Under the pieces are notes generated by a model, which was not told the DNA's origin, did no database searches, and saw only the letters and a list, made by a program, of their open reading frames with translations. From Podaxis mareebaensis (Eukaryota; Basidiomycota; Agaricomycetes; Agaricales; Agaricaceae), in contig JAEUWP010000633.1 in NCBI GenBank assembly GCA_018524725.1, positions 55,680-119,679 on the forward strand: a DNA stretch of 64,000 nucleotides. The letters are read 5' to 3'. The position numbers were made by a program, and so were the translations under genes. The first letter of the stretch is position 1. The number at the start of each line of letters is the position of its first letter. Shown one piece after another: positions 23,851 to 35,012 of this stretch.

Positions 23851-26800
23851 CTAATAAAACACCATAAAACTCTGATCACTACTTGCATTCAACGCTCCCA
23901 ACTCGAAATTGATTGTATCCACAATCGCAAGCTTTGACGACGTAGGCGGTAATGACACCGGTGGTGCAGATGCAGGCAACACCGCAACGGACGCATACAG
24001 CCCTGTCCCCATCCTAGACCCGCTGGGAGATACAGTTCGGTTGCTACTACCGTTGGTGATGGTGGTAGGAGGAGTAGTAGTTTTGGGGTAAGTAGGCGAA
24101 CCCGGCTTAGCATAACCCGCGCTGTTGTTGCCTGTGGGGGGACCATGCATGCCTCCTCCATTCGGATATCCATGGTATACACCCGTAGTGCCATTGGGAA
24201 CAGCACCACCCTGCGCATTCACAAGCGTTGGCGAACCTACGCCCGCACCGTTCACATTCGCACCCGCATTCTTCGCATACAAACCAGGACTCGGGCTTGG
24301 GCTCATCCCACTTCCCTTCAAACTGGAGTATACATTCCCATACACCGGGTACCCAACCGCAACAACACTTCCATTCCTGGCAAACCCAACGGGTGGCGCT
24401 TCCGGTAGAACAGGAGATGATGCATTTACTACAGGTGGCGGGCTCCATTCATGCGAAGGCGGGCATTCGGCGCGCAACATCGTATTTGTGGCAGCGGCTG
24501 ATGTAGTCTTCCCGTCAACACCAGCACCAGTGTTTGCGTTCACACCCGCTGCAACTCCACTACTAGTTCGCTTCCCATTCCCGCTGCCGTTAATACCGTT
24601 GCCGTTTGCGGCGCTCGTAGCAACCTGCTGGGCCGCTCGATTAACCGAGCAGCTGCACGGCTTCCGCAAAGGGAACATTGTCTTCGCAATCTGGTGAACC
24701 TCCGCGATGCACTGCGCCAGACTTTGATGCGTATAAAGGAACGGATCCTCGGGTTGCGTGGCGGGTGATCGACGATCTAGGTCGTGGTCGTCTCCCAGAG
24801 CAGACGACTCGTCTGTGATGTGCCGCAGAACAATTGTTGGAAGCTCTTGACCGTTCGCCCAGCGGTTATATATGTCGTTGGCTTTGTCTACCATTGTCTC
24901 CAGGATCGGCTATTTTGAATCTCAGGTGAGCAAATATGGTGCACAGGCTGCAGGAACATCACTAACCAGGACTTGCAGAGCTCTTGGACATGTTTCCTTC
25001 GCAGCCCTAAACAGTAACCTTGCTCTCTCTAGTTCCTGTAGCGCCGCGGGGGACAAACAAGTAAAGGGCGCTCTCGACACCAGCAAACACAAAGCAATCT
25101 ACGACACTTAGTTCAACAAGCGGATCACATCTCGGCAACAAAGTCGACTTACGGCAGCCGAGAATGCATTCGACCAATACCACAAAATCCTCGCCGTCAG
25201 CTCAGGCTCACGTTGGAACAATTCCTGAACAGTCGCAATCATCCTCGAAGCGCTCAAGAAGACCGCTACGACGGATGGTGCGTACTTGTGGCGCCTGTTG
25301 AATGCCTCTTCTGGTCCGCTTAGCGCACGGATGAAATACGAGCGGTGGAGCTGCAACAGCACTAGATGTCCATATTGGTGAGATCAGCGTTGTGGTAAAA
25401 AAATTCGTGGAATCAGAATCAAAAAAGCTAGAAGAAAACACACCTGCTTCAAGCGCCGTGCCTAAAGACGCCCGTTGCATCACGAGGGATCTTGATGTTA
25501 GGTTTTCTTTGTTCCGTAACGGAGCGGGGATGGAGAAGTCCCGGATCCGTCGGTCGAGGTCGAGGATTGATTTGTACTCCAACCCGGGCTTGGAGATAGC
25601 ATCAAGAACGGGCACAAGACATTGTTCGTAGCAAGAGTGTTTCCATTCTTGGTCTGTAAAAGAGGTGATGAACAGAGGAAGGACCAGGTAGCTTCGGACG
25701 ACATACAATGGTGTAGCGACTCGCCGGGTTCGCACTCATCGTCCGGAATGTATGATGGTCTCGGACAATCCATGTGATGGATCGACAACGACGGAGGCCG
25801 GCCGAGGGACAAGGACTAAAATTGTATCAGCTTGCAGTTCATGGGAAAGGGAAGTTTGCTGGTAGCTTGCCAGACGAGCATCTAGGTATAACAACTCCCA
25901 GAATAATGCTCTCCTCTTCTCAACCTCCTCGGGTATAACCTTGGACTTTCCACCATTTCGGTCTACCCAACCAAAGAACATAAGAATATCATCAACACAA
26001 GACCTAACCTTCTGATTGACGCGAGCACCACTTACGCAAGCCAATCTATGCAAACTGGGGTAAGCCTTTGACAGGAATGACTGCATAGTCTGATCGAAAT
26101 CACTCACGCTCTGTGCCAGTTTTGCCACCAGACCCATAATTCCCCAGGCTTCTCCCACCGCCTTCTTTCCGTCACTCCATACGGCAAGGAACCACACTTC
26201 ATAGAAGAGCGCAAGGACAGTCTCCACATTTGTCTCTTCCATAATAGGAACTTCGCACAAGGAAGCACGGCCAAGGGCGTGATACCGAGACGCTCGAGTC
26301 TCGGCCTCAAGATGGGCAGCATGGATGGGGTTTAGAGTGGGTGACTGATTTGGCGTTTGCGAACGAGCGGTATGGGGTGGCGAGGCTGATGGGTGAGAGG
26401 GAACGTCTACAATACAGGCGACAGCCAGGATCATGAGCAACAGGGCTAGCCGACGAGGATCTATTTCTTTGATGGGCTTCGGCTGATCGTCCGACGAAGA
26501 CGAGTAGATATGGTGTAGGAGATTCGGGAAGAAAGTAGCGGAGGGGTGGGGATTATACTGCCAGAGGGCATTTCTTCTTGCCTGGTCCCAGAGACGCTGG
26601 GCTTCTTCCCGTGGGGGAAGCTGGGAACGGATGTGCTCCCGCATTGCAAGGTTGCGCTCGGGGTTGCTTTGCAGGTTGCTAGGGAGGGGGAATGAATAAT
26701 TGATGCGGTGGATATCCGATTGTATAGAGGTGAGATCGAATGTGATTGAGTTCTCCTGGATCAACAACGCGTGCAGTGAGAAAGGGGTGCACATTACTAT

Positions 26801-27758
26801 GGGAGGGATGACGTACGGTTTTCACAATACATGACGGTCCGTCGACCTGCATTGTGTCATCAGTGGATGCACTTTCGTCCCTGCTTGCGCCTGTGTCTTT
26901 CTGACCGTCGCTCGGAGTAGCGCCATTGGTTTTCTTCCCGTCGTCCTTGTCTTGCGCGTTGGCACTGGATCCCCCGTTGCTCGAGTAAAGCCCCATCGTG
27001 CTTTTGACAGCCAGAAGTTCGGGCGCCAGAAGCGGAGAGTCTGGTTCGGTTTTCTGGACTGCTTCTTCAAGATGGCGAATTCGATCGCTCATTTCCTGTA
27101 TCTTGGCATGGAGTTGTTCCGTGTTGGCGAGAATGAAGCGCGTGCCCTTTCCAGACACGAGGACGCCTAGAGTTAGATATGTTCAGTGCTAAACATACGC
27201 GCATAGACGACTGGTTCTACCATCGGGACAAATTTCAGCACAACCGCGTTTCTGAGTGCCAAAGTTGAGATTAATGGCCTTCTTCCGTGTATAGTATATG
27301 ACGCACCTTGCAAGAGGCACAAGGGAAATTGCGATCACACTACAGGATTGGAAATTCGAGGGTCATCAGGGTCAGCGGTGGAACCCTTTGAAATTTAAGG
27401 AGAGGGGGGCACGAACCTTGAGCTTGAGCCTTGCGAAGAGACGATCAAATCAGATTTTCATTCAACGTCTAACAGGCACTCGGGCGGGAACGATTGATGC
27501 TCACCGACGACACTCGCAGCAAGAAAGCGGGGCCTATGTATGGTGGTGAGTACGTGACTGACTAAGATGCACAGCTGAACTAGGCACCTTCTTCCCGCCA
27601 GGTTTCTTGTTTAGCAGACCGTCAGCAATGAATATGTGGTCGACGGGCTGGGGCGGTGGTGGTTGGAGGGGTCGCGATACATGGAAAGTATCAAGGTCGT
27701 TGGGAGCGTCTGTGGCCTTCCGCTGACGCTTGAGGGGACGTTGGGTAGAGTCGGCCAT
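23851..27758 (-). CDS. Zn2Cys6 transcription factor with fungal_trans domain, paralog 2
   Basis: Starts MADSTQRPLKRQRKATDAP (ATG 27758; an upstream GTG/ATG frame to 27830 is less typical). The zinc cluster is again split: LSCCECRR, a 13 nt exon LKLK, CDRNFPCASCK, KRGCAEICPDG. Then come VSGKGTRFILANTEQLHAKI, a Ser/Asp-rich linker, and the regulatory domain with LPPREEAQRLWDQARRNALW, DPRRLALLLMILAVACIVD, GKKAVGEAWGIMGLVAKLAQ, KVIPEEVEKRRALFWELLYL and SLGRPPSLSIHHMD, plus helical segments to ALQELERARLLFRAAKE. A final 347-codon exon (24894-23851) carries DPFLYTHQSLAQCIAEVHQI and a long Gly/Asn/Ser/Pro-rich tail ending QSFMVFY. The same domain order as paralog 1 indicates tandem duplication. It is a nuclear DNA-binding regulator of unknown target. 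Confidence 0.9.
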
Positions 27759-29572
27759 GGTGCGTGTTTTCCGGAGAGAGGAGGGGAGGGAAAGGAGAGG
27801 AATATGGGAGTTGGTGTAACTGCTGACCAATCACGCTGTGCCCAAAAATAGCACCATCATAATTATCGCCGTCCCTCGCGAAAATCGGGATCTGGTTTCT
27901 CCCACCCGTCCTCGTCTTCTTCCTGTCTGTCAGACCCTTCCTGTTGGTGCTGTTCTGGTCTCCACCTTATTCTTTCTCCAGCTCTTCTGGCTCCCTCCCC
28001 CTGACACTCGCCACTCTGTTCGGCACCTCCCAATCACTCGACCGTGACTGGAAGCTGGGCGCTCAGTTACTTACCCCCATAACAACTCATGCCTAAATCA
28101 CCGCGTTTCAACCTATTATGGTATCCCACCGTGATGTCCGCGGAGTTGTTCGTCTGACGTGTCCTCTGACTTGTTCCCAACTCTATGTTTTCGTCCCCCT
28201 GCCTTCCCCAATCTGGCCTTCCCCTCTCTTGGGCCCTATTAATACTCCCTGCCTTGGTCCGTTCGACGCTCCTTTTTTTATGGCGAAACTCCTTTTCTCC
28301 AAATGGGTAACACTTTCGATCGAATTTTGCTACCGCCGAACTCCGACCCAACCGACACCTGACTTGTCGGCCTGCTCGGTTTGTGGCAACCAAAATGAAG
28401 CTTAATGCATGCATTCCTCACCTTCGAGAAGCTTCACTTGTGTTCAGGAGCCGTATCCATTCTAAAAGCGTTCGCATCGGCGGTCATCCTGTGAAAGGTG
28501 GCAAATGGACGACGCTCATAATTGTTCTGTCTCCACATGCCCCGGAGATTTCCATTCAAACATTGTAATCTTGATGTTCTTTTGGGTCAATCATCATGCC
28601 TACCCACTCGACTCCCTGATCGTCCTACTTCGATAAGGGACCATCGTCCTCTCGTTATCCTCGTTTCCTGAATGCAAGCGAAGTTCCCCACACCGGCGCA
28701 GGGTTCGGGCCACCCCTTGCTGCCCCGCACCATCGTGAGGTAACCCCCGACTGATAAAGGACTCCGAATTCTCCTCGCGCTGACATTCCAGATGGCAATT
28801 ATTTCGGGAAGTCGTTCTTGCCCATCACTGGAGCACTTTTCCGTTGCAGACGGTGCCCATCATTCCGTGATAAACCCAGCGTTTGGCAGGCACTTCCGTC
28901 CCCTAACAGTAACCGCACTCTCACGCGCCAGATCATGCCGAACCCCTGAGTAGATCTAACCCTCCATTGACCTTTCGTCATTGGACAACAATAATACCAC
29001 TAGCTGAAATCTTTTGCGCCACCAACATCGAGCGATTACTGCCGAACCACTACTGTCGTCATCCAAACAATAAACATAGTCCAGCTGATAGATGGTCATG
29101 CTCAAATTTATAGAAGCGTCAATCCTTTTTACCCTCAACGTGCTGGGAAGAAATTGCGCTGAGAGCTCGTGTGATGAAACCTCTTCTATTCATCGGCAAA
29201 GTAGACGTGGCAAGCATGTAGACGGCCGGTTGGTCACTGTCACGTTCCGCCGACAATCCACCGTCGTCCATGCATCTTATGTCCGTCAACGACTTGGCTC
29301 TGATCTAAGTTTGCCGTGAAGCACGACGATCTGTCGCCCACGATCAAACGAATGATGTAAAGGAAATTTTTGCTATCGTCAAAAACATTGGAATCCAGTA
29401 ATCATACAGACTTCGCAATTTATTCTGCCTTGGCTGATATCTCCGAAGACTCTGCTGCGGGGTGCCACCCTATGCCACCTCGTTACAGACGAAGCGAAAG
29501 CTATTGGACGTTTGGTGTCAGAACTGTCTCGCAAAGTAGCCTATTATAATTAAACGGTCCTGGATACTTGTC
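27759..29572. other. 1.8 kb intergenic stretch
   Basis: Pyrimidine-rich on the plus strand, with only short frames in several phases and no recognisable protein. It contains the promoter side of the Zn2Cys6 paralog 2 and the upstream flank of a tRNA gene. Confidence 0.45.
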
Positions 29573-29673
29573 GGCGCTATAGTGTAGTGGTTATCACTCA
29601 GGATTCTGATCCTACACCTGTATTGGTGTTCCTGTGATTTCCTGAAACCCAGGTTCGAGTCCTGGTAGCGCCT
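29573..29673 (+). tRNA. tRNA-Gln (CTG), intron-containing
   Basis: The 7 bp acceptor stem GGCGCTA/TAGCGCC is perfect. The T arm CCAGG-TTCGAGT-CCTGG is perfect. The anticodon stem CAGGA/TCCTG encloses TTCTGA-T with anticodon CTG at 29606-29608. A 29 nt intron (29610-29638) sits at the standard 37/38 position. The discriminator base is T. Confidence 0.93.
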
Positions 29674-29811
29674 GGGTTTATTTTTTGGTTTTTATTACTC
29701 AGACACTGACTGTGTGGCACACAACCTTGGTCAAAGCCACTTTTGATTTGAATACATTGTGGCTTGAATGTGCTTAATGCCAGGAAAAAGTTATGACGGG
29801 TAAAAATCATA

Positions 29812-29895
29812 TGACCACTGCAGGACTCGAACCTGCAACCTTTTGGTAACATTCAGCGATCGAAGCCAAACGCGCTACCATTGCGCCAAGTAGCC
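29812..29895 (-). tRNA. tRNA-Arg (TCG), intron-containing
   Basis: On the minus strand, the acceptor GGCTACT pairs with AGTGGTC, with two G-U pairs. The D arm has GCGC-AATGGTA-GCGC and the T arm GCAGG-TTCGAGT-CCTGC. The anticodon stem TTTGG/CCAAA encloses CTTCGA-A with anticodon TCG at 29861-29863. A 12 nt intron (29848-29859) follows position 37. It faces the tRNA-Gln gene 138 bp away. Confidence 0.9.
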
Positions 29896-30539
29896 ACACT
29901 CACTTGGTGCGCATTTGCATTTATCAGAGTACGGCCCTTATCCGTTCATCATCAGTTGATCACGAGTCGGGTTTAACCGAGATTTCCACGTGCTTCTGCA
30001 GAACACGTCAGACAGCCTGATCTGCCTGGATCATGATGTTGATGTTGCAGGGCCAAAAAAAGAGCGACCTTGCACAACGTCATTAATCCCCTATCTTCTG
30101 AGCTTCTATGTAACGAGCTGCAACAGACCCTCCAAACAGAATTTTGAATTGGGCAAACGTAACCGAGAGGTAGTATCGACATGTTATATTGGCTCAAAGC
30201 AAAGACGGACAACTGCAACAATGAATCCCAACACAAGACAAAGGGGAAAGCCAGAAGCAGAGAGCCAATGGATGAGGGGTGGTCACTATAATACATGTGT
30301 GAACAAAACAAGCGTCCCAGATAGTCCATTAAACTTGTGCGTAAAAATGGGTTCGTGATGTAGAAAAAGATGCGAATTAGAAAGCAAAACGTCAAAAGGC
30401 GTGCGTGAAGGATGAATGGACAAGGATAAAAGCTGCGTTATCATGTGCCTAGGTCATCAAGACAACCATGTTTCATGGAATAAGAGGGGATAAACGTGAA
30501 AGTCTTAAACGGATCTTAACAGTGTAGGCGTTACATCCC
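29896..30539. other. Intergenic stretch
   Basis: About 640 bp containing the 3' flank of the GPI-anchored protein gene. No coding signal or RNA gene was seen. Confidence 0.5.
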
Positions 30540-31556
30540 TTAAAGCAAGAGGGAAAGCGCCAATGGTGCAGCGATAACGGACCACAACTTGGCATTGTGA
30601 CGAGACCAGGCAGCGTTGGCCGAGGATGACGTAGACGCAGCAGCAGCGGTAACTGCCTGGGTGAGGGTTACGGATGCGGGACTGGTGGAAGGAGCCGATG
30701 ATGCAGGAACAGAAACATCAGCTGACGAGGCCGGGGCGGTAGGAGTCGGCTCCGGTGCATCCGAGTTAGAGGAAGAAGCGCTACTTGAGGTAGATGCAGA
30801 ACCGTGAGTAATCGAGCTGCCAGTGAATGGAGGCGAGTTATCAACCGTCGAACTTGGGGTAGAGGAGATCGAGGTGAAGGGAGACGTGGTGGACGACCCA
30901 GTGGGAGAAGATTTCGACGATGAGCCTCCCGCAATCGAAGTAATAGCAAAGGCAGGGCTCGCATTGCCAGAGTCACCCATCACTAGTCACGGTCATGAGC
31001 TTCTTGTTAGTCAGTGGAGACGAGTCATGATTGTACTTACGGACAACAATATAGTCGTTGCGAGGGGGAACGCCAGGGACTGTAATAGTGACTTTGCCGT
31101 CCCGAATACTGAAGCCTTCGGCAAGGGGGTGGTCTGTTGGCAGAAGGTGTTAACATGTCAAAACATGTTCAGGCCACGCCATAGATGAGGGGATAATGGA
31201 GAAGTCTGGTGCGTGCCCACCAGACGGTGAGATGGAGGCCAAAAAACTTACCAAGCTGAAGGTTCAGACTATCGTTCTCCAAGAAACCAAGAATAACACG
31301 TCCAATCGGATTGGTGAGCTGAGAGTCCGGGGGGATGTCATCAGTCCTCCTGTGGGCATGCCATCAGCAACAGTCAACGAAATCAACCAGGTAAGGTCCG
31401 AACTCACCAGGTCACCGTTTCCTTCGCACCTACGGTCCAAACTGTTCCCTCACGTGGATTGGTGATGTGGGGATTGAAGACGTCCCGCTGGGCAAGTGGG
31501 ATACCCAACACCGCAGAGAAGAGCAGAGAGAAACAGAAAGCAGCGAAAGCGAGCAT
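30540..31556 (-). CDS. Kre9/Knh1-domain protein with Ser/Thr-rich stalk and GPI signal
   Basis: Four exons encode about 255 residues. The signal peptide is MLAFAAFCFSLLFSAVLGIP (start 31556). The Kre9/Knh1 N-terminal Ig-like domain has NPHITNPREGTVWTVGAKET, VTW, LTNPIGRVILGFLEN, DHPLAEGFSIRDGKVTITVP, and NDYIVVLMGDSGNASPAFAI. About 110 residues of Ser/Thr/Pro/Ala-rich stalk follow. The C-terminus WSVIAAPLALSLLL is hydrophobic after a small-residue region, as expected for GPI attachment. The family is a cell-surface or wall protein of fungi with proposed roles in beta-glucan assembly. A shorter paralog without the stalk lies 1.1 kb upstream (32671-33228), in the same orientation. Confidence 0.9.
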
Positions 31557-32670
31557 CGTCAGTCAGTCGTGAGTGAGCTGGCGACGTGGACCGTGGTGGG
31601 AGAACCGTCGATGGTCATATGTCCGGCTCTCCAGTTTATGTAGTTTCGGCAGCAGAAATCATGTGACGGCGATGTTCCAGAACAGATGTCAACAGTAACG
31701 CCAAGTGACAGCTGGGCTGCGACTCTGCCTGCGTTCAGGATGGTGATAAGAGATTCTGTGTCAATTCTCATGTCCAGATGCTCAAGTGGAGTAAGTGGTT
31801 GATGGGTTGAATTTACTGTGTGTAAGTAAGGATACAGAGAGGTGATAGTCCTAACGTAGGAAACAGTCAGGCATGCTCTTATCTGGCAGTACATACTTTG
31901 ATTGATCCCAGTTTGCCAGAGCTGTCTTCATCAATGTGGGGGTGAGCGTTCGTCAGCGAATTTGGGGTTGTTTCAAATTGGTCATGCCCATCGCCCAATA
32001 TGGACGTTGACTTCACAAACGGACGCTTAGTTACAGTATGCATGACCAGAAGACGACGATAAAAATACATCTGGCCAATGTGACATGCAACACAAAACAC
32101 AATAAACCTTCTTTTCATTCAATACTCAGGACTAACTCTTGGACTCGGGACCAGTCCTTTATTCTCAATAAGGCGCAGCACCTCGATGCACCTCAAATGT
32201 CGTACCCTTGGTCAGCTGCTTTCATCTCGCTTATCCTTCTCGTAAGTTCGGAGCAGAACTGCGTTACCGACAACCTTGGAACCCCCCCCCCCCCGGTATG
32301 CTTCATTTATTTGCATTTCAAGTCGTCCTTTGATTTCTTCAAGCATCCAAAATTATTGACGCCCCACAGCGACCACAGAATCTGACTAGAGGAATGCGTA
32401 GAATGGTCAAGCAAGGATACAATGATAGAAACTAGACCGGAAAATGTACAAAGCAGGTGCAGCTACTAGACAGACAGGTGTACGATAAGCGAGAAGCCGG
32501 TGAGTATTATGATACAGTAAGAGAGGATAAAAATATCCTCCGAAGAGTCAGGTCCGAAGAGATGCGCGTCCGTGCAAAGCGTGACGAAGGATACAGGGTC
32601 CATTGGGAATGACGGGTTGAATGCGTTCAGTGTTTAGACGCTCAATCCGACTTAGCGTTCCATCACCCTT
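31557..32670. other. Intergenic stretch between two Kre9/Knh1-type genes
   Basis: 1.1 kb with no recognised gene. A run of about 14 C lies at 32281-32294. Short frames at 31559-31894 (-) and 32038-32385 (+) overlap promoter sequence and carry no motif. Confidence 0.45.
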
Positions 32671-33228
32671 CTAGGCCACTATGGAGAAGGTGGGGCCATA
32701 GTTTCCGGAATCACCCATAACTAAATGAAGTCAGTGACGAGGCAATGATATCTAGAGCGTCGATACTCACGAACTAGCTGGTAGTTTTTTCCAGGTGCAG
32801 TATTTTTCGGAATGGTGACGTTAAGCTTGCCCGTCAGGATACTGAATCCTTGAGCAAGCGGGTGGTCTATCAATGCTTGTATCAACAAACTGGTCAATGT
32901 AAAGTTCAATACTGCGCATACCGAGGTTCAGAAGTCGTGAGTTCCGAGCCAAAATGAGGCGACCGATGGGGTTGGTGATTTGTTTTGGAGCCGAAGAGGT
33001 GTCCCTGCGGAAACACGCCGAGCCCTCATAGGTGAGCTCATTTTGTGGCTGCGGGTGGATTTACCCCACTCACCAAGTGATTTCATAGGTTTGACCAGCT
33101 TTCCAGACTGCTCCTGCAGTGGGACTCAACAAGGGAGGAACGAAGACGTCCCTTGGACTAACAGGAGCACCGAAGGCGACGAAGATGAGAGTGAATATCG
33201 TGAAGACAAAAGTCATGAAGGCGTTCAT
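32671..33228 (-). CDS. Minimal secreted Kre9/Knh1-domain protein
   Basis: Four exons give about 120 residues. The signal peptide is MNAFMTFVFTIFTLIFVAFG (start 33228). The domain reads PPLLSPTAGAVWKAGQTYEI, TWDTSSAPKQITNPIGRLIL, DHPLAQGFSILTGKLNVTIP, then YQLV and VMGDSGNYGPTFSIVA and stop (32671). It ends directly at the domain boundary, with no Ser/Thr stalk or GPI signal, so it is probably soluble or loosely wall-bound. It shares DHPLA(Q/E)GFSI and MGDSGN with the GPI-anchored neighbour, consistent with an old tandem duplication. Its biochemical role is unknown. Confidence 0.85.
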
Positions 33229-34838
33229 CGTAAATCGGGCTTTCGTATCGAAGGGAGTGTCTCAGGAAACTCAAAGCGGAGACGAGGGGTTGGTTGGCTG
33301 GTGAGGTAAAGTTGGAGCGTTCGACTCGCCTTTATAACTGAGAGCCTTATCATCTTTTTGTGCTATCACAGGTTGTCGCACCACCCACAAAGCGGAGTCC
33401 GGAAGCATTGGACAAACTTAGACGAGAGCGGTGTCGGCAGTGCTAACTTCCTGCGCAGCCATGTGGCCGACACAGATGACGGGCTCTGATGCCAACCAAA
33501 GCCTACACCGGGCTTCTCTGGCCACAAAGTAGGCTATAATCTCACGACCTGGATAGGTCCTGACTTCATACGCCGTAATCCTGGGGCTTCGCTATCAAAC
33601 TGTCGTCCTGCTGCATCAGTTGAATCTCGAGCGTCACCTATGTGACTTGGACTGGATAGAACCTTCGTTTCTCCTAAGAGCCTTCATTGTCCTTGCAGGC
33701 TGGACTCCGGGGATAGAACTGAGCTAAAGGGACCTGCGTCTTCGTAGCACATATGATAGGAATTTTCCTTTAATATTCTACGGCGCAGAACTGGTTCTTG
33801 TCAACGATCGCAGCGGTATGAACTTCGCCAACAGCGAAGAGAACAGCTGATCGCGCTTGATCAATTAACAGCGAGACGGAGTCTGAATATCCGAAAGCCA
33901 GGGAACGGATTCGAAAGCTTGCGGGCCTTGACCTAGCTTCCAGAGGTACGCTCCTGCGGTTGTCGCATTAGCTTTGGAAAGCATCCGCTTATTATACTTC
34001 ATGTAAAGGAAGCATATCGATTTCCTGCAATCGTGTATGAACATTTGTCGCGAGACAGGCTACGACGCAAGGACATTATTGGCGGTGCTGTTTCACCATT
34101 TCTTGTTCCTGGAGCCCTGGATTCTGGGAGACTTTGCGCCCATCTCTACTCGACGAGGTCTGGATTTCATATCAACTGTTGGGTCTTTTGCAGTCTTCTT
34201 AAGTATCGAAATGCCACGTTGCTGTGGCGCTATGCGGGTGACGTGGCTATGAATTCGGATGTTGGAGGTTCTATCTCGACCGCTATTGACTCCTCAAAGC
34301 TTGTCTCGCGAACGATGAAAATCCCTCATGTGTTGGCGTTCTACTGCGGGTTCACGACGGACATAAGGAATAAATCGTCTCCGGCGTGGGTAGACTCGAA
34401 GAAGGTTTACCCTTGGTCTCTGTTTTCATTTACGATGGTACAGGAGCTACGGGAGCTTGGTACTCAAGGACAGGACTAGCACTCCCTCTGGGTAGTGTTC
34501 TTTCAGATAGGGCGCACCTGGGTAAAGATTTCAGGCCACAAGGCTTACATGGTGAAATTTCTATAGCAAAGATTATCTTCGGAGATACAAGCCCAATTCG
34601 TCCAGTATTTCGCCTTCCACAAGAAGACCAGAAGGCTCAAAGTCATGTACGGGTCGATACGGAGAAGCAGAGTCAGGACGGATGTGATCAGGAGCACGAG
34701 TACTAGTAGCGAAAGTAAAGCGTGGGCTGAAACGCTAGACCCGCACATTCGTAGTCTGATCTTATTCACTCCAAGGATTTTGTTCGGCCTGGGCTGCGGA
34801 GACGCAAGCCGTGGATTGGCATCTGTGTCGACTGAAGA
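33229..34838. other. 1.6 kb without a recognised gene
   Basis: Open frames at 34033-34479 and 34386-34706 (+) lie in different phases. One stretch (after TTTCAG at about 34505) reads IGRTWVKISGHKAYMVKF and may be part of an unrecognised plus-strand gene ending at 35012. I could not build a convincing model. Confidence 0.35.
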
Positions 34839-35012
34839 GGCTCGTACCCGAGTTGGAAGCTGGTCAGAGATGAGGAAGTGAGGTGGACGGTTAGGAGTTC
34901 GAAGGGGACGGAGGAACCGAAACACTATCTTGTGGAGGCCGCAACAGACGTTACGGGGATTTCGGAGGCGGCGGAAAGGAAGGAGAAGGATAGCAGGGTA
35001 GAGGAGCTGTGA
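34839..35012 (+). CDS. Possible last exon of an unidentified plus-strand gene
   Basis: The frame reads YPSWKLVRDEEVRWTVRSS, then KGTEEPKHYLVEAATDVTG, then a charged tail ending KDSRVEEL and stop at 35012. The charged, amphipathic composition looks coding. The left boundary of the 3.39 kb tandem duplication falls inside it: the second copy at 38275 starts with VRWTVRSSE and then hits a stop, so that copy is a truncated remnant. No upstream exon could be linked with confidence and the family is unknown. Confidence 0.35.
   Translation, partial: GSYPSWKLVRDEEVRWTVRSSKGTEEPKHYLVEAATDVTGISEAAERKEKDSRVEEL

Noticed and set aside
24125..24697. 190-codon plus-strand frame rich in Pro, Phe and Thr
   Set aside because: Antisense to the low-complexity C-terminal tail of Zn2Cys6 paralog 2; composition reflects the repeats of that tail.
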